Shown piece by piece: positions 1 to 8,240 of a DNA stretch of 64,000 nt (within the stretch, counting starts at the first letter, position 1; each line of letters opens with the position of its first letter). Made by a program: the position numbers and the translations under genes. The stretch is from Pseudomonas sp. ANT_H12B (GTDB lineage Bacteria; Pseudomonadota; Gammaproteobacteria; Pseudomonadales; Pseudomonadaceae). The DNA is taken from positions 372,001 through 436,000 of the forward strand of contig NZ_VOBI01000001.1 in assembly GCF_008369325.1 (NCBI RefSeq). Reading direction: 5' to 3'. Under the pieces are notes generated by a model. The model did no database searches and had not been told where the DNA came from. It saw only the letters and a program-made list of their open reading frames with translations.

Positions 1-10
1 CGTCGCTCAT
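1..10 (-). CDS. Start of a minus-strand gene cut by the window edge
   Basis: Reading the minus strand, an ATG at position 10 opens a frame (Met-Ser-Asp...) that leaves the window after three codons. It is preceded by GGAGGTG about 8 nt upstream (rc of 13-24), a near-perfect ribosome site, which is why I report it. The product cannot be identified from this fragment. Confidence 0.55.
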
Positions 11-70
11 ACGTGGCACCTCCGGACATCCAAGTTATAGTTCATGCAAACGAAACAACTGGAGGGGGCC

Positions 71-265
71 ATGCGCGAGATCATCAGCAAAGAGCCATGG
101 TGGGCGGTGCCACCGAAACCCGGTCAGGATGAGTCCGAGCTGGAATGGGGGTGGCTGGTTCATTACAACGAAGGTGAGCCACGCTTCGAGTTCGTCAAAG
201 AGCGGCCAACGGACAGCGAGATTCGCAATCGTAAGAGTTGCAGGATCACCCCCTCGCCGGAGTAA
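71..265 (+). CDS. Small conserved hypothetical protein (64 aa)
   Basis: This short, Trp- and Glu-rich soluble protein carries repeated aromatic positions (EPWWAVPP, WGWLVHYNEG). I chose the ATG at 71 over the one at 44 because GGAGGGGG lies directly before it at 61-68. There is no signal peptide or membrane segment. I do not recognise the family and give no function. It is divergent from the gene that leaves the window at position 10, so the two may share a promoter region. Confidence 0.5.
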   Translation: MREIISKEPWWAVPPKPGQDESELEWGWLVHYNEGEPRFEFVKERPTDSEIRNRKSCRITPSPE

Positions 266-280
266 TCCTGCGGTGGGTTA

Positions 281-634
281 TCAAGCCTTCACGATCATTT
301 CGAAACCGCCGAAGATCATCCTCTGGCCATCGAATGGCATCGCGTTCATGTCCGGTTGTATCCGCGGATCGGACATCACCTTTTCCATCCCGGTATCACG
401 GGTGGCCTTATCGGGCCAGATGATCCACGAAAACACCACGGTTTCGTCGTCCTTGAGTTTCACGGCCATGGGAAACGACGTCACCTTGCCATCAGGCACG
501 TCGTCACCCCAGCATTCGGCAAGGCTGAGCGCACCGTGCTCGATGAAAACGGCGGCGGCGGATTCGGCGTGTTGCTTGAACTTTTCGCGATTGGCGGTGG
601 GTACGGCAATAACAAAACCATCTACATACGACAT
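281..634 (-). CDS. DUF1428 family protein
   Basis: The 117-residue protein matches the DUF1428 family in length and pattern: it opens MSYVDGFVIAVPTANRE, has a central stretch VVFSWIIWPDKATRD, and closes with FDGQRMIFGGF. The family is related to dimeric alpha/beta-barrel proteins and its biochemical role is not established. AAGGAG lies 8 nt before the ATG at 634. It is a soluble cytoplasmic protein, probably transcribed alone. Confidence 0.85.
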   Translation of the reverse strand: MSYVDGFVIAVPTANREKFKQHAESAAAVFIEHGALSLAECWGDDVPDGKVTSFPMAVKLKDDETVVFSWIIWPDKATRDTGMEKVMSDPRIQPDMNAMPFDGQRMIFGGFEMIVKA

Positions 635-650
635 GGTCGTTCTCCTTGGG

Positions 651-1718
651 TTATGGGGCGATCTGCTGGGTAGTCGATTCGGTAGGGGTCCAATCGACCG
701 CTCCGCTGCTCGAACTGACCGACGGTACTTCGGCGCTCCCGGCCAGATTGCCTTCGATCTGCGCCGCCAGGTACAGCGTCCCCGCCATTACGCCGGTCGT
801 CGGGTTTTGCACCAGTTTCGTCCAGGCCTTGTCGAACGTATTGCCCAGGCTGCTGCGAATCAGCGCCTCGCTGTCAGGCCGGTCATTGGCCTGGATAATC
901 GCGCGAATCCCCGCCACCCCCACGGAAATCAAGCCACCGGCCAATTTGCCCGCTGCGGCGGCCACTGCACTGGCCGCACCTCGCGGGACCATTTCGGCTT
1001 CCATTCGTTGGCTGGCGCGCTTGGCCACCGGCGCCATGGCGGTGTCTGTCGAGTCAACGCCCCTGTCGCCACCCGCCTTGTGGATCTTGTCGATCAACGC
1101 CGCATACGCCGGCAACGTGTTCAGAGGCTGGGTGTGCACGACCTGATAAAGCGACGCGTCCCTGGCGGGAGGCGGTCCCAGGGCGATGGCGGGGATTTTC
1201 TGGATCCGGCCGTTGAGCTGAGCCATCGGCACGCCGTGGCGCTGGGAGATTTTCTGCAGTTCTTCCTGAAGAATGTCCACGTAGAACGCCGTTGCGAGGC
1301 CGAGAATCGCGTCGGGATCGATCTCCACCGCAACCGGCGCCAGCACGCGCTGTTGGTATTGCTCCAGCAGATAAGCCGCCAGGCGCTTGGCCGAGGCATC
1401 CTGCTCACCCTTGGCGCTGAGGGTGTACCAGCTGACCTTCATCGATAGCCATTCCTGGGTCCAGTAGCTGCTGAACCATGGAATGAAGTTCTCTTCGGTC
1501 AATTGATAAACCCGTGTTCGCCAGTAATCCATGGCACCGCGCGCGTAGATTTTAGTTTGCTCGGTGGCCGATTGCGACGCTGCGACAATCTCCCGGTCCA
1601 CCTGCTGCCAGGTGCTCTGGGAAATCACCACCGGCGCCACTTCCACCGGCGCACGCGCAGGCGTGACGCAGCCCGCCAACACCACCAACACGGCGACGAT
1701 CAGCGAACGCAGGTTCAA
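651..1718 (-). CDS. Predicted lipoprotein of unknown function
   Basis: The N-terminus is a lipoprotein signal: a short basic start, a hydrophobic run and the lipobox VLAGC with the lipidated cysteine at about residue 17. The remaining ~338 residues are a soluble, mostly helical domain with no catalytic motif I recognise. A hydrophobic, Ala/Gly-rich stretch near residues 240-270 (AAVAAAAGKLAGGLISVGVAG) could be a membrane-associating segment. The start codon appears to be TTG, with AGGA about 10 nt upstream. The protein should sit in the envelope. The small DUF1428 gene follows only 16 bp downstream, so the two may be co-transcribed. Confidence 0.7.
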   Translation of the reverse strand: MNLRSLIVAVLVVLAGCVTPARAPVEVAPVVISQSTWQQVDREIVAASQSATEQTKIYARGAMDYWRTRVYQLTEENFIPWFSSYWTQEWLSMKVSWYTLSAKGEQDASAKRLAAYLLEQYQQRVLAPVAVEIDPDAILGLATAFYVDILQEELQKISQRHGVPMAQLNGRIQKIPAIALGPPPARDASLYQVVHTQPLNTLPAYAALIDKIHKAGGDRGVDSTDTAMAPVAKRASQRMEAEMVPRGAASAVAAAAGKLAGGLISVGVAGIRAIIQANDRPDSEALIRSSLGNTFDKAWTKLVQNPTTGVMAGTLYLAAQIEGNLAGSAEVPSVSSSSGAVDWTPTESTTQQIAP

Positions 1719-1969
1719 GATCGTGGTGTCCTACAGTTTTCCCGAACGGAATGTTCGGCGCTAAAAAGACTTCTGATTTGAGTATAGGTGGCGGTAATTG
1801 CCCGTTCGTCTGGATGTTGGTGGCGCGGCTCAGGGCCTCAAAAACGCTGAAAGACCGACCATCACTTCTGTCGATATTCACCATCGCCGTGAATGCCTTC
1901 CGCTCAAAAACCGTCTGGCGCAGGATCCATCTCAACCCAAGACAGAACCCCGAAACGGAGGGGCGAATC

Positions 1970-2062
1970 ATGATTATCCATCTCCTGACCTGCCTGGCCC
2001 TGACGGCCGTCACACTGAGCATTTTTTCCTGGTACGTCCTGACCGAGGAGCGCCCGTCATGA
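1970..2062 (+). CDS. Candidate 30-aa single-pass membrane microprotein
   Basis: A 30-codon frame encodes a peptide that is almost entirely one transmembrane helix (IIHLLTCLALTAVTLSIFSW) with a short charged tail. GGAGGGG precedes the ATG with about 7 nt spacing. Its TGA overlaps the ATG of the next gene (ATGA at 2059-2062), the usual sign of translational coupling. The overlap and the ribosome site are the case for it being real. The function is unknown. Confidence 0.45.
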   Translation: MIIHLLTCLALTAVTLSIFSWYVLTEERPS

Positions 2063-2328
2063 TCCACACCGTTACCCTGGCCGTGAGCTTTCCGGTGTTC
2101 GGCACTAACTACTATTCCCAGTCATTCGTTTCCCGCAAAACGCTCGAACTGGTGTTCGACAAAGACTTCGAGGCGTTGCTGATGCCGGCCGCAGCAAACC
2201 ACTTCAACAACGAAGTCGTTGGACTGAACGATCAGTTTCGGTTTTTGAACGATGTGCTGGTCGAACATTTGCTGGAGACTGAGATGGCGCAGGCCCCGTC
2301 ACGGTCGGCGCGTCGGTTCACGTTTTGA
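2059..2328 (+). CDS. Small hypothetical protein (89 aa), coupled to upstream microprotein
   Basis: The frame starts at the ATG of an ATGA overlap with the 30-aa membrane peptide. It encodes a soluble 89-residue protein with no recognised domain. Its stop codon is immediately next to the stop of the convergent LysR gene at 2329. The evidence is the coupling and the fit between neighbours, not homology. Confidence 0.45.
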   Translation: MIHTVTLAVSFPVFGTNYYSQSFVSRKTLELVFDKDFEALLMPAAANHFNNEVVGLNDQFRFLNDVLVEHLLETEMAQAPSRSARRFTF

Positions 2329-3228
2329 TCAGGTTTGGTCCTGCGCGCACACTTCCCGAAGGCACCCACGCAACCAGCGATGCACGGGATCGGCATCCTG
2401 CCGCGGATGCCAAAGCATGGCGACAGTGAACGCCGGCAAAGACAACGGAAGCGCAAAACTGTGCATTCCGGTGCGCAGGTTTGCGGTGTGCCGTTCAGGA
2501 ACAGTGGCAATCAGATCGGTCGCCCGAGCGAGCGCTAAAGCCGTCGAGAAACCGGCGACGATGATCACTATCTGCCGCGTCAGCTCAAGCGGTTCCAGGG
2601 CTTCATCAACGGGCCCTTTGTCGAGCCCCCGCCGGGACACGCTGACGTGAGCTCCCGCCGCATAACGGGCGGACGTAATCTCCCCTTCACTCAATGGGTG
2701 GCCGATTCGCACAACACCGATGAAACGGTCCCGAAACAAGCCCTGGGTGCGCAGCTCCGGGCCAGCAGCCTTGCCCACCACACCGGTTTCCAGATCGACA
2801 GTTCCGTCGCGAAGTGAGGTGCTGTCCTTATCCGGTTTGTGCAGGAAGCGCAGACGCACACCTGGGGCTTGTTCGGCGATGCGCGCAATCAGGTCCGCGC
2901 CGAAGTTCTCCACAAAACCTTCACTGGTGCGCAGCGTGAATGTGCGGACCAGTTGTTTGAGGTCGGGCTGTTCGGCCGGGCGTAGAACTGCTTCGGCATC
3001 CTGCACCAGTTGACTGACCCGCTCGCGCAGTTCGAGCGCTCGCGGGGTTGCAACCAACCCTCGCCCCGCCCTGACCAGCAGCGGATCGCCAGTCGTTTCA
3101 CGCAACCGTGCCAACGCCCGACTCATCGCCGACGGACTTAGCCGCAAGCGTTTGGCGGCGCGCGCCACGCTGCCTTCGGCGAGCAGCACATCGAGGGTGA
3201 TCAGCAAGTTCAGATCGGGAGTAGACAT
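2329..3228 (-). CDS. LysR-family transcriptional regulator
   Basis: A 299-residue LysR-type regulator. The winged HTH covers about residues 5-63 (DLNLLITLDVLLAEGSVARA, then LSPSAMSRALARLRE), and the type-2 periplasmic-binding-like effector domain covers about 90-295. It is transcribed away from the drug-efflux gene at 3364 with 135 bp between them, the standard layout for a LysR protein controlling its divergent neighbour. The inducer cannot be read from the sequence. Confidence 0.9.
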   Translation of the reverse strand: MSTPDLNLLITLDVLLAEGSVARAAKRLRLSPSAMSRALARLRETTGDPLLVRAGRGLVATPRALELRERVSQLVQDAEAVLRPAEQPDLKQLVRTFTLRTSEGFVENFGADLIARIAEQAPGVRLRFLHKPDKDSTSLRDGTVDLETGVVGKAAGPELRTQGLFRDRFIGVVRIGHPLSEGEITSARYAAGAHVSVSRRGLDKGPVDEALEPLELTRQIVIIVAGFSTALALARATDLIATVPERHTANLRTGMHSFALPLSLPAFTVAMLWHPRQDADPVHRWLRGCLREVCAQDQT

Positions 3229-3363
3229 GCATCGCTCCGCGCAAAAGTGATATGGCGTTCAACGCACGAATAAACTGCAAATGGTGCGTCTTCCGCCATG
3301 TTAGGCGCGGGCGTAGATTTCTGACAGCTCCACTTCGCGAGTTGCCAGAAACAGAGAGACAGG

Positions 3364-4818
3364 ATGAAGCCAACTATCGCAGTAGCAGAGCGTGCGCAAC
3401 CCACAACTTCCGTTCGGTGGGCGATGGCCAGCCTTTCATTCTCAATGCTGCTGTCCTCGCTCGGTACCAGCATCGCCAATGTGGGCTTGCCGACGTTTGC
3501 CCAGGTTTTCGACGCCTCTTTCCAGCACGTGCAATGGGTGGTACTCGCGTATCTGCTGGCCATCACCACACTGATCGTCAGCGTCGGCCGGCTCGGTGAC
3601 ATCACCGGCCGGCGGCAGTTGCTATTGATCGGTATCGGCGTGTTCACACTGGCTTCGGCCCTGTGCGGCTTCGCCCCCTCCCTCCCGCTGCTGATTGCCG
3701 CCCGGGCGCTGCAGGGTCTCGGTGCGGCAATCATGATGGCGCTGACCATGGCTTTTGTCGGCGAGACCGTCGCAAAGGCAAAAACCGGTAGCGCCATGGG
3801 TTTGCTGGGCACGATGTCGGCGATCGGCACCGCGATGGGGCCGTCGCTTGGCGGCATGCTGATCGCGGGGTTCGGCTGGCAGGCGATCTTCCTGATCACT
3901 GCTCCATTGGGTCTGTTGACGTTGCTGCTCGCCCATCGCTACCTGCCTGCTGATCGGCAGAAACCCAAACCTGGGCGAACCGGTTTCGACCCGCTGGGTA
4001 CGTTGCTGCTGGCGCTGACGCTTGCGGCGTATGCGCTCGCCATGACCATTGGGCGAGGCAGTTTCGGGTTACTCAACATCGCCCTGCTGATGGCCGCTTT
4101 CCTGGGTCTGGGCGTGTTCTTGGTGACCGAGGCGAAGGTCGCCTCACCGCTGATTCGGCTGGCGATGTTTCGCGACCCAATGCTGAGCGCCAGCCTCGCC
4201 ATGAGTACGCTCGTCGCGACCGTGATGATGGCGACACTCGTGGTCGGGCCGTTCTATCTCTCACAGGCGCTGGGATTTGATGCCGTCAGGGTCGGGCTGG
4301 TGTTGTCGGTCGGGCCGTTTGTCGCGGCGCTGACAGGTGTGCCTGCCGGGCGCATCGCCGACCGATTTGGCGCGCAACGCATAACCCTCGCTGGGCTCAT
4401 CGCAATGGCGACCGGTTGCCTCATGCTTTCGCTGTTGCCGCTGACGTCCGGCATCGGTGGCTATATCGCCCCGATGGTCGTCATCACCCTTGGCTACGCC
4501 TTGTTCCAGACGGCCAACAACACGGCGGTCATGGCAAACGTCGTGCCCGATCAGCGAGGTGTGATCTCCGGCATGCTCAACTTGTCGCGAAACCTCGGGC
4601 TCATCACCGGGGCATCCGCGATGGGGGCGGTGTTCGCGCTCGCCTCAGCAGCCGCTGACATCACCACGGCACGGCCGGAAGTCGTTTCCGGCGGTATGCG
4701 GATCACGTTTGCCGTTGCGCTGGTGCTGATCGCCTCTGCCCTAGCCATCGCGATGGCAAGCCGGGTTCTGGCGATGCGGCGGTACATGACCTGCGATCCC
4801 GTGAATCAGCGCCATTGA
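3364..4818 (+). CDS. MFS drug/metabolite efflux transporter, DHA2 type
   Basis: The 484-residue protein is very hydrophobic, with about 14 predicted helices, as in the DHA2 (14-spanner) branch of the major facilitator superfamily. The loop after helix 2 reads GRLGDITGRR, the MFS motif A. A helix-5 stretch with GTAMGPSLGGML matches antiporter motif C. This argues for proton-driven export of a small molecule across the inner membrane. Its likely regulator is the divergent LysR gene. The substrate is unknown. Confidence 0.87.
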   Translation: MKPTIAVAERAQPTTSVRWAMASLSFSMLLSSLGTSIANVGLPTFAQVFDASFQHVQWVVLAYLLAITTLIVSVGRLGDITGRRQLLLIGIGVFTLASALCGFAPSLPLLIAARALQGLGAAIMMALTMAFVGETVAKAKTGSAMGLLGTMSAIGTAMGPSLGGMLIAGFGWQAIFLITAPLGLLTLLLAHRYLPADRQKPKPGRTGFDPLGTLLLALTLAAYALAMTIGRGSFGLLNIALLMAAFLGLGVFLVTEAKVASPLIRLAMFRDPMLSASLAMSTLVATVMMATLVVGPFYLSQALGFDAVRVGLVLSVGPFVAALTGVPAGRIADRFGAQRITLAGLIAMATGCLMLSLLPLTSGIGGYIAPMVVITLGYALFQTANNTAVMANVVPDQRGVISGMLNLSRNLGLITGASAMGAVFALASAAADITTARPEVVSGGMRITFAVALVLIASALAIAMASRVLAMRRYMTCDPVNQRH

Positions 4819-4928
4819 CTTTAGATGCATGCCGATTGCAGCGAAAGTGGCAGGTACAGCGAAAAAACACGGATCAGTCCAGGTCAGTAGATGAAAACCT
4901 CTTTGTGCATCCACCGGTCATTGAAGCC

Positions 4929-5656
4929 CTAACACTGAGGGGCGTGTTTGGCAAACAGCCGGGCATCTTCCACCGAGGTGTACTCATCCCATTCACCGTT
5001 GACTAACAGCAGCGGGATGTCGATGGCATCGGCACAGGCGACGTAGCAGTGGGTGTCCTGGGTCAGCACCTCATTGACGTGGAAATGCATCTGCCGGTAT
5101 TCATGCTCGGCCAGGCTGCTGACATGGCGGTAATTAAAACGTTTGAACAGTGATGGCAGGTGCTTGCCGATCGTGCTGTTGATCAAGCGCCCGACATTGA
5201 GGCGATCGCAGCCCTGCAGATAGTTCAGGCCGCTCTCCAGATAATCACGCATCGGCGTACTGATCCGCGCCGAGAATGAATTGATCACCGCCTTCTCGAT
5301 TCGTCTCGGCTGCTGAGCCAGTGCCAGCAAAGTCGCCGCCCCGCCCCAGGAAAAGGACAGCACATGGTCCACGCTAAAGTGCTCGATCAATTCCAGCAGG
5401 ATCTGCGCCTCGTCTTCCTTGCGGATTGGCTGATCGTGGCGGTTGTGCAGTCTAGATTGCCCGGCGTAGGGCTGATCGTAGAGAACCACGTTGAATCGTG
5501 GTTGCAGGTAACGCACCGTTTTGGCAAAAAGGACGCGGTGGTTGCCAGCGAGCCGTTGACCAGAATGATGGTCTTGTCAGAGGCGGTGTTGAGATAGTGC
5601 TCGGTATAAACCTTGTACTTCTCGCAAATCTCGATAATCGCAGTTTGCGGCATCAT
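4929..5656 (-). pseudogene. Broken phaG/rhlA-like 3-hydroxyacyl-ACP acyltransferase/thioesterase gene
   Basis: On the minus strand from the ATG at 5656 the protein reads like PhaG (3-hydroxyacyl-ACP thioesterase of the PHA route) and RhlA: KYKVYTEHYL, ILVNGSLATTASF. It then shifts frame and resumes as RFNVVLYDQPYAGQS, FSWGGAATLLALA (nucleophile elbow) and LPSLFKRFNYRHVSSL. The shift falls at a homopolymer at 5526-5530, where five T (minus strand) stand where three would keep frame. The reading also stops at 4929, right after the motif DEYTSVEDARLF, so the C-terminal region with the catalytic histidine of the family is missing. Two independent lesions make a working enzyme unlikely. In intact relatives the protein links fatty-acid synthesis to polyhydroxyalkanoate or rhamnolipid precursors. 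Confidence 0.8.
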
Positions 5657-5793
5657 GTCTTTCTTCCCTGAACCAATTGGACTGAACGCACAGCGTAAAG
5701 CGTGCCCGTATGGCTCCCTTGACCGATCAGGCACTGACTGGCCGGACGCTCAGAGTTAAGCAGGGGTTTCCCCGTCTGCAAGAAAAACAGCCG

Positions 5794-5819
5794 CAAAAAA
5801 AGCCGCCCGAAGGCGGCTT
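5794..5819 (-). terminator. Rho-independent terminator after the sugar operon
   Basis: An 8-bp stem AAGCCGCC/GGCGGCTT (5800-5807 with 5812-5819) closes a TTCG loop on the minus strand and runs into a T-tract (5795-5801 read on minus). It lies about 27 bp beyond the stop of the transporter gene at 5847, the last gene of the operon. Confidence 0.85.
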
Positions 5820-5846
5820 GGTTTTCTTGTCCGACAGCTCTCGTTA

Positions 5847-7079
5847 TCAGACAGTCGATTGCACAACCGTCGGCTGCCGCCCCTTGAACGTCAGCGAAAA
5901 ACAGAAAAAAATCGCCAGAGCAAAACCTGCGGGAAACAACCAGATGCTTTTCCAGTCATGGCTGTCCGCTGAGGCGTAGTGGTCGGTCACCTGCCCTGCC
6001 ACCCAAAAGCCGATCAGCATGCCCAGGCCGTAAGTCGCCAGGGTGATCAAGCCTTGGGCCGAGCTTCTGAAACGTTCCGAGGCTTTGGCGTCGGTGTAGA
6101 TCTGGCCCGAGACGAAGAAAAAGTCGTAGCAGATGCCGTGCAGGGCGATGCCGGTAAACAACATGATGGCCAGATCGCCATTGTTGCCGTAGGCGAACAA
6201 CAGGTAGCGCAAGGCCCACGCCAGCATCCCCACCAACAGTGCGATTTTGATCCCGAAGCGATGAATGAACAGCGGCAGAAGCAGCATGAACAGTACTTCG
6301 GAGACCTGACCGATGGCCATTTTCGCCGTAGGGTTGGTCACGCCGATTTCCGCCAGAAACGGATTGGCATTCTGGTAATAAAACGCCAGCGGAATGCAGA
6401 TCAAGATGGAGGCAATGAAGAACACCAGATAGCTGCGGTCTTTGAGCAAACCCAGGGCGTCCAGCCCGAGCATTTGCTTGAGGCCGCCGCTGCCCGCCTC
6501 AGGCTTCAGCGGTGCGGTGCGTGGCAAGGTGAAGCTGTAGAGCCCCAGAACGAGCGATGCAATCGCCGACATCAGAAAGGTATTGCGCAGCCCGCCTGAC
6601 GAAATCGCGGCCTGGGAGTCCCAGGCAAACACAAAACTGATCACCACGCCGGCGACAATCCAGCCAATGGTGCCCCACACGCGGATGCGGGAAAACTCCA
6701 GGGCCGGGTCGCTCATTTGCCGGAACGCAACGGAATTCACCAATGCCAGGGTCGGCATGTAGATCATCATGTAGGCCAGCACGAACGGATAAAACGTGCT
6801 GAAGTCAGGCGCTCGATACAGCTGATACAGCAACACCGCGCCCACCAGGTGCAGCACCGCGAGGATGCGCTCGGCATTGAAGAAACGGTCGGCGATCAAA
6901 CCGATCACGAAGGGCGCAATGATCGCACCCCAGGACTGTGTCGAGAACGCCATGCCGATCTGCCCGCCACTGGCGCCCAGGTTACTGGCAAGGAAAGTAC
7001 CGAGGGTGACGAACCATCCACCCCAGATAAAGAACTGCAGGAACATCATTGCGCTCAGTCGCGCAGTCATCGTGGTCAT
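5847..7079 (-). CDS. MFS transporter, nucleoside:H+ symporter (NupG-like) family
   Basis: About 12 hydrophobic helices in 410 residues. The opening MTARLSAMMFLQFFIWGGWF and the later FSRIRVWGTIGWI and GICYDFFFVSGQIY are hallmarks of the NupG/XapB-like MFS branch. I place the start at 7079 (MTTMTARLS) because the only longer start is a TTG with a basic, non-homologous leader. It is the distal gene of an operon with a sugar isomerase (stop at 7137) and a Gfo/Idh/MocA dehydrogenase, so despite the family name the cargo is probably a sugar or polyol. A strong terminator follows. Confidence 0.85.
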   Translation of the reverse strand: MTTMTARLSAMMFLQFFIWGGWFVTLGTFLASNLGASGGQIGMAFSTQSWGAIIAPFVIGLIADRFFNAERILAVLHLVGAVLLYQLYRAPDFSTFYPFVLAYMMIYMPTLALVNSVAFRQMSDPALEFSRIRVWGTIGWIVAGVVISFVFAWDSQAAISSGGLRNTFLMSAIASLVLGLYSFTLPRTAPLKPEAGSGGLKQMLGLDALGLLKDRSYLVFFIASILICIPLAFYYQNANPFLAEIGVTNPTAKMAIGQVSEVLFMLLLPLFIHRFGIKIALLVGMLAWALRYLLFAYGNNGDLAIMLFTGIALHGICYDFFFVSGQIYTDAKASERFRSSAQGLITLATYGLGMLIGFWVAGQVTDHYASADSHDWKSIWLFPAGFALAIFFCFSLTFKGRQPTVVQSTV

Positions 7080-7136
7080 AACAGTCACCGTCTTATTGTT
7101 TTTCTTTTTTGGAGAGAGGGCCAAACAAGGTTGAAT

Positions 7137-8240
7137 TCAGGCGTCGGGCAACCCCAGCAGTCGTCGATTGAAGCCTTCGTCGGACGACACGCTGGCGAAA
7201 TCGTCGAAGGCCTTTTGGGTCTTGGTGATCATGTGCTGCTCAATGAACGCCGCCCCTTCTGCTGCGCCCTGCGCCGAATCCTTCAGGCAACATTCCCACT
7301 CAAGCACCGCCCAACCGGCGAAGTCGTATTGGGTGAGTTTGCTGAAGATCGATTTGAAATCAATCTGGCCATCGCCCAGAGAACGGAAGCGCCCCGGCCG
7401 CTCGACCCACCCCTGATAGCCGCCATAGACACCCGAACGCGCATCGGGCCGGAACTCGGCGTCCTTGACGTGGAACATGCGGATGCGGTCGTGGTAGCGA
7501 TCGATGAAGCCCAGGTAGTCCATTTGCTGGAGCAGCAGATGACTGGGGTCATACAGGATGGCGGCGCGAGGATGATGATCGACAGCCTCCAGAAAACGCT
7601 CGAACGAAGCGCCGTCGTGCAGGTCTTCGCCAGGGTGGATCTCGTAGCACAGGTCGACGCCCGCCTCTTCGAAACAATCGAGGATCGGCAACCAGCGCTT
7701 GGCCAGTTCTGCAAAGCCTTGCTCGACCAAACCACTCGGCCTCTGCGGCCACGGGTAGATGTAGGGCCAGAGCAGCGCGCCGGAGAAGGTCGCGTGCGCC
7801 TTCAATCCCAAGCGCTGACTGGCGCGGGCCGCCAGCTTCAATTGATCGATGGCCCACTCGGTGCGCGCCTGAGGCTGGCCGCGCAGATGGGCCGGTGCGA
7901 AGTCGTCGAACAGCGTGTCGAACGCCGGGTGCACCGCCACCAGTTGGCCTTGCAGATGCGTCGACAGCTCGCTGATTTCGACGCCTGCTTGTGCGCAAAC
8001 GGCGTTCAATTCATCGCAGTAACGTTGGCTTTCGGCGGCGCGCGTCAGGTCGATGAACTGGTTGCCAAGCGTCGGCAGTTGAATGGCTTTGTAGCCTTGC
8101 GACGCCGCCCAATGGGCAATGTTGGCCAGGGTATCGAAAGGCGCTTCGGCGGACATGAACTGCGCGAGGAAAATCCCCGGGCCACGCGGGCCTGATGAGG
8201 TTGTGGCGTTTTCGTTCACGGCAGGGTTCTCCAGAGTCAT
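7137..8240 (-). CDS. Sugar phosphate isomerase/epimerase-like TIM-barrel protein
   Basis: The 367-residue protein has the xylose-isomerase-like TIM-barrel signature: ELSTHLQGQL, CYEIHPGEDLHDG, ILYDPSHLLLQ, MFHVKDAEF. The Glu, Asp, His and Glu positions form the usual metal site. It probably isomerises or epimerises a sugar or keto-sugar in the cytoplasm. Its ATG (8240) overlaps the stop of the upstream dehydrogenase gene (ATGA), so the two are translated together. This pairing is common where a sugar is first oxidised to a keto form and then rearranged. The exact substrate is not deducible. Confidence 0.85.
   Translation of the reverse strand: MTLENPAVNENATTSSGPRGPGIFLAQFMSAEAPFDTLANIAHWAASQGYKAIQLPTLGNQFIDLTRAAESQRYCDELNAVCAQAGVEISELSTHLQGQLVAVHPAFDTLFDDFAPAHLRGQPQARTEWAIDQLKLAARASQRLGLKAHATFSGALLWPYIYPWPQRPSGLVEQGFAELAKRWLPILDCFEEAGVDLCYEIHPGEDLHDGASFERFLEAVDHHPRAAILYDPSHLLLQQMDYLGFIDRYHDRIRMFHVKDAEFRPDARSGVYGGYQGWVERPGRFRSLGDGQIDFKSIFSKLTQYDFAGWAVLEWECCLKDSAQGAAEGAAFIEQHMITKTQKAFDDFASVSSDEGFNRRLLGLPDA

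Noticed and set aside
129..1448. Long plus-strand frame of 439 codons
   Set aside because: It lies antisense to the DUF1428 and lipoprotein genes, is very rich in Arg, His and Gly, has no ribosome site and resembles no family. It is a shadow of GC-rich coding DNA.
6717..8195. Plus-strand frame of 492 codons
   Set aside because: It is antisense to the transporter and sugar isomerase genes, whose homology is clear. Composition is typical of a reverse-strand shadow.
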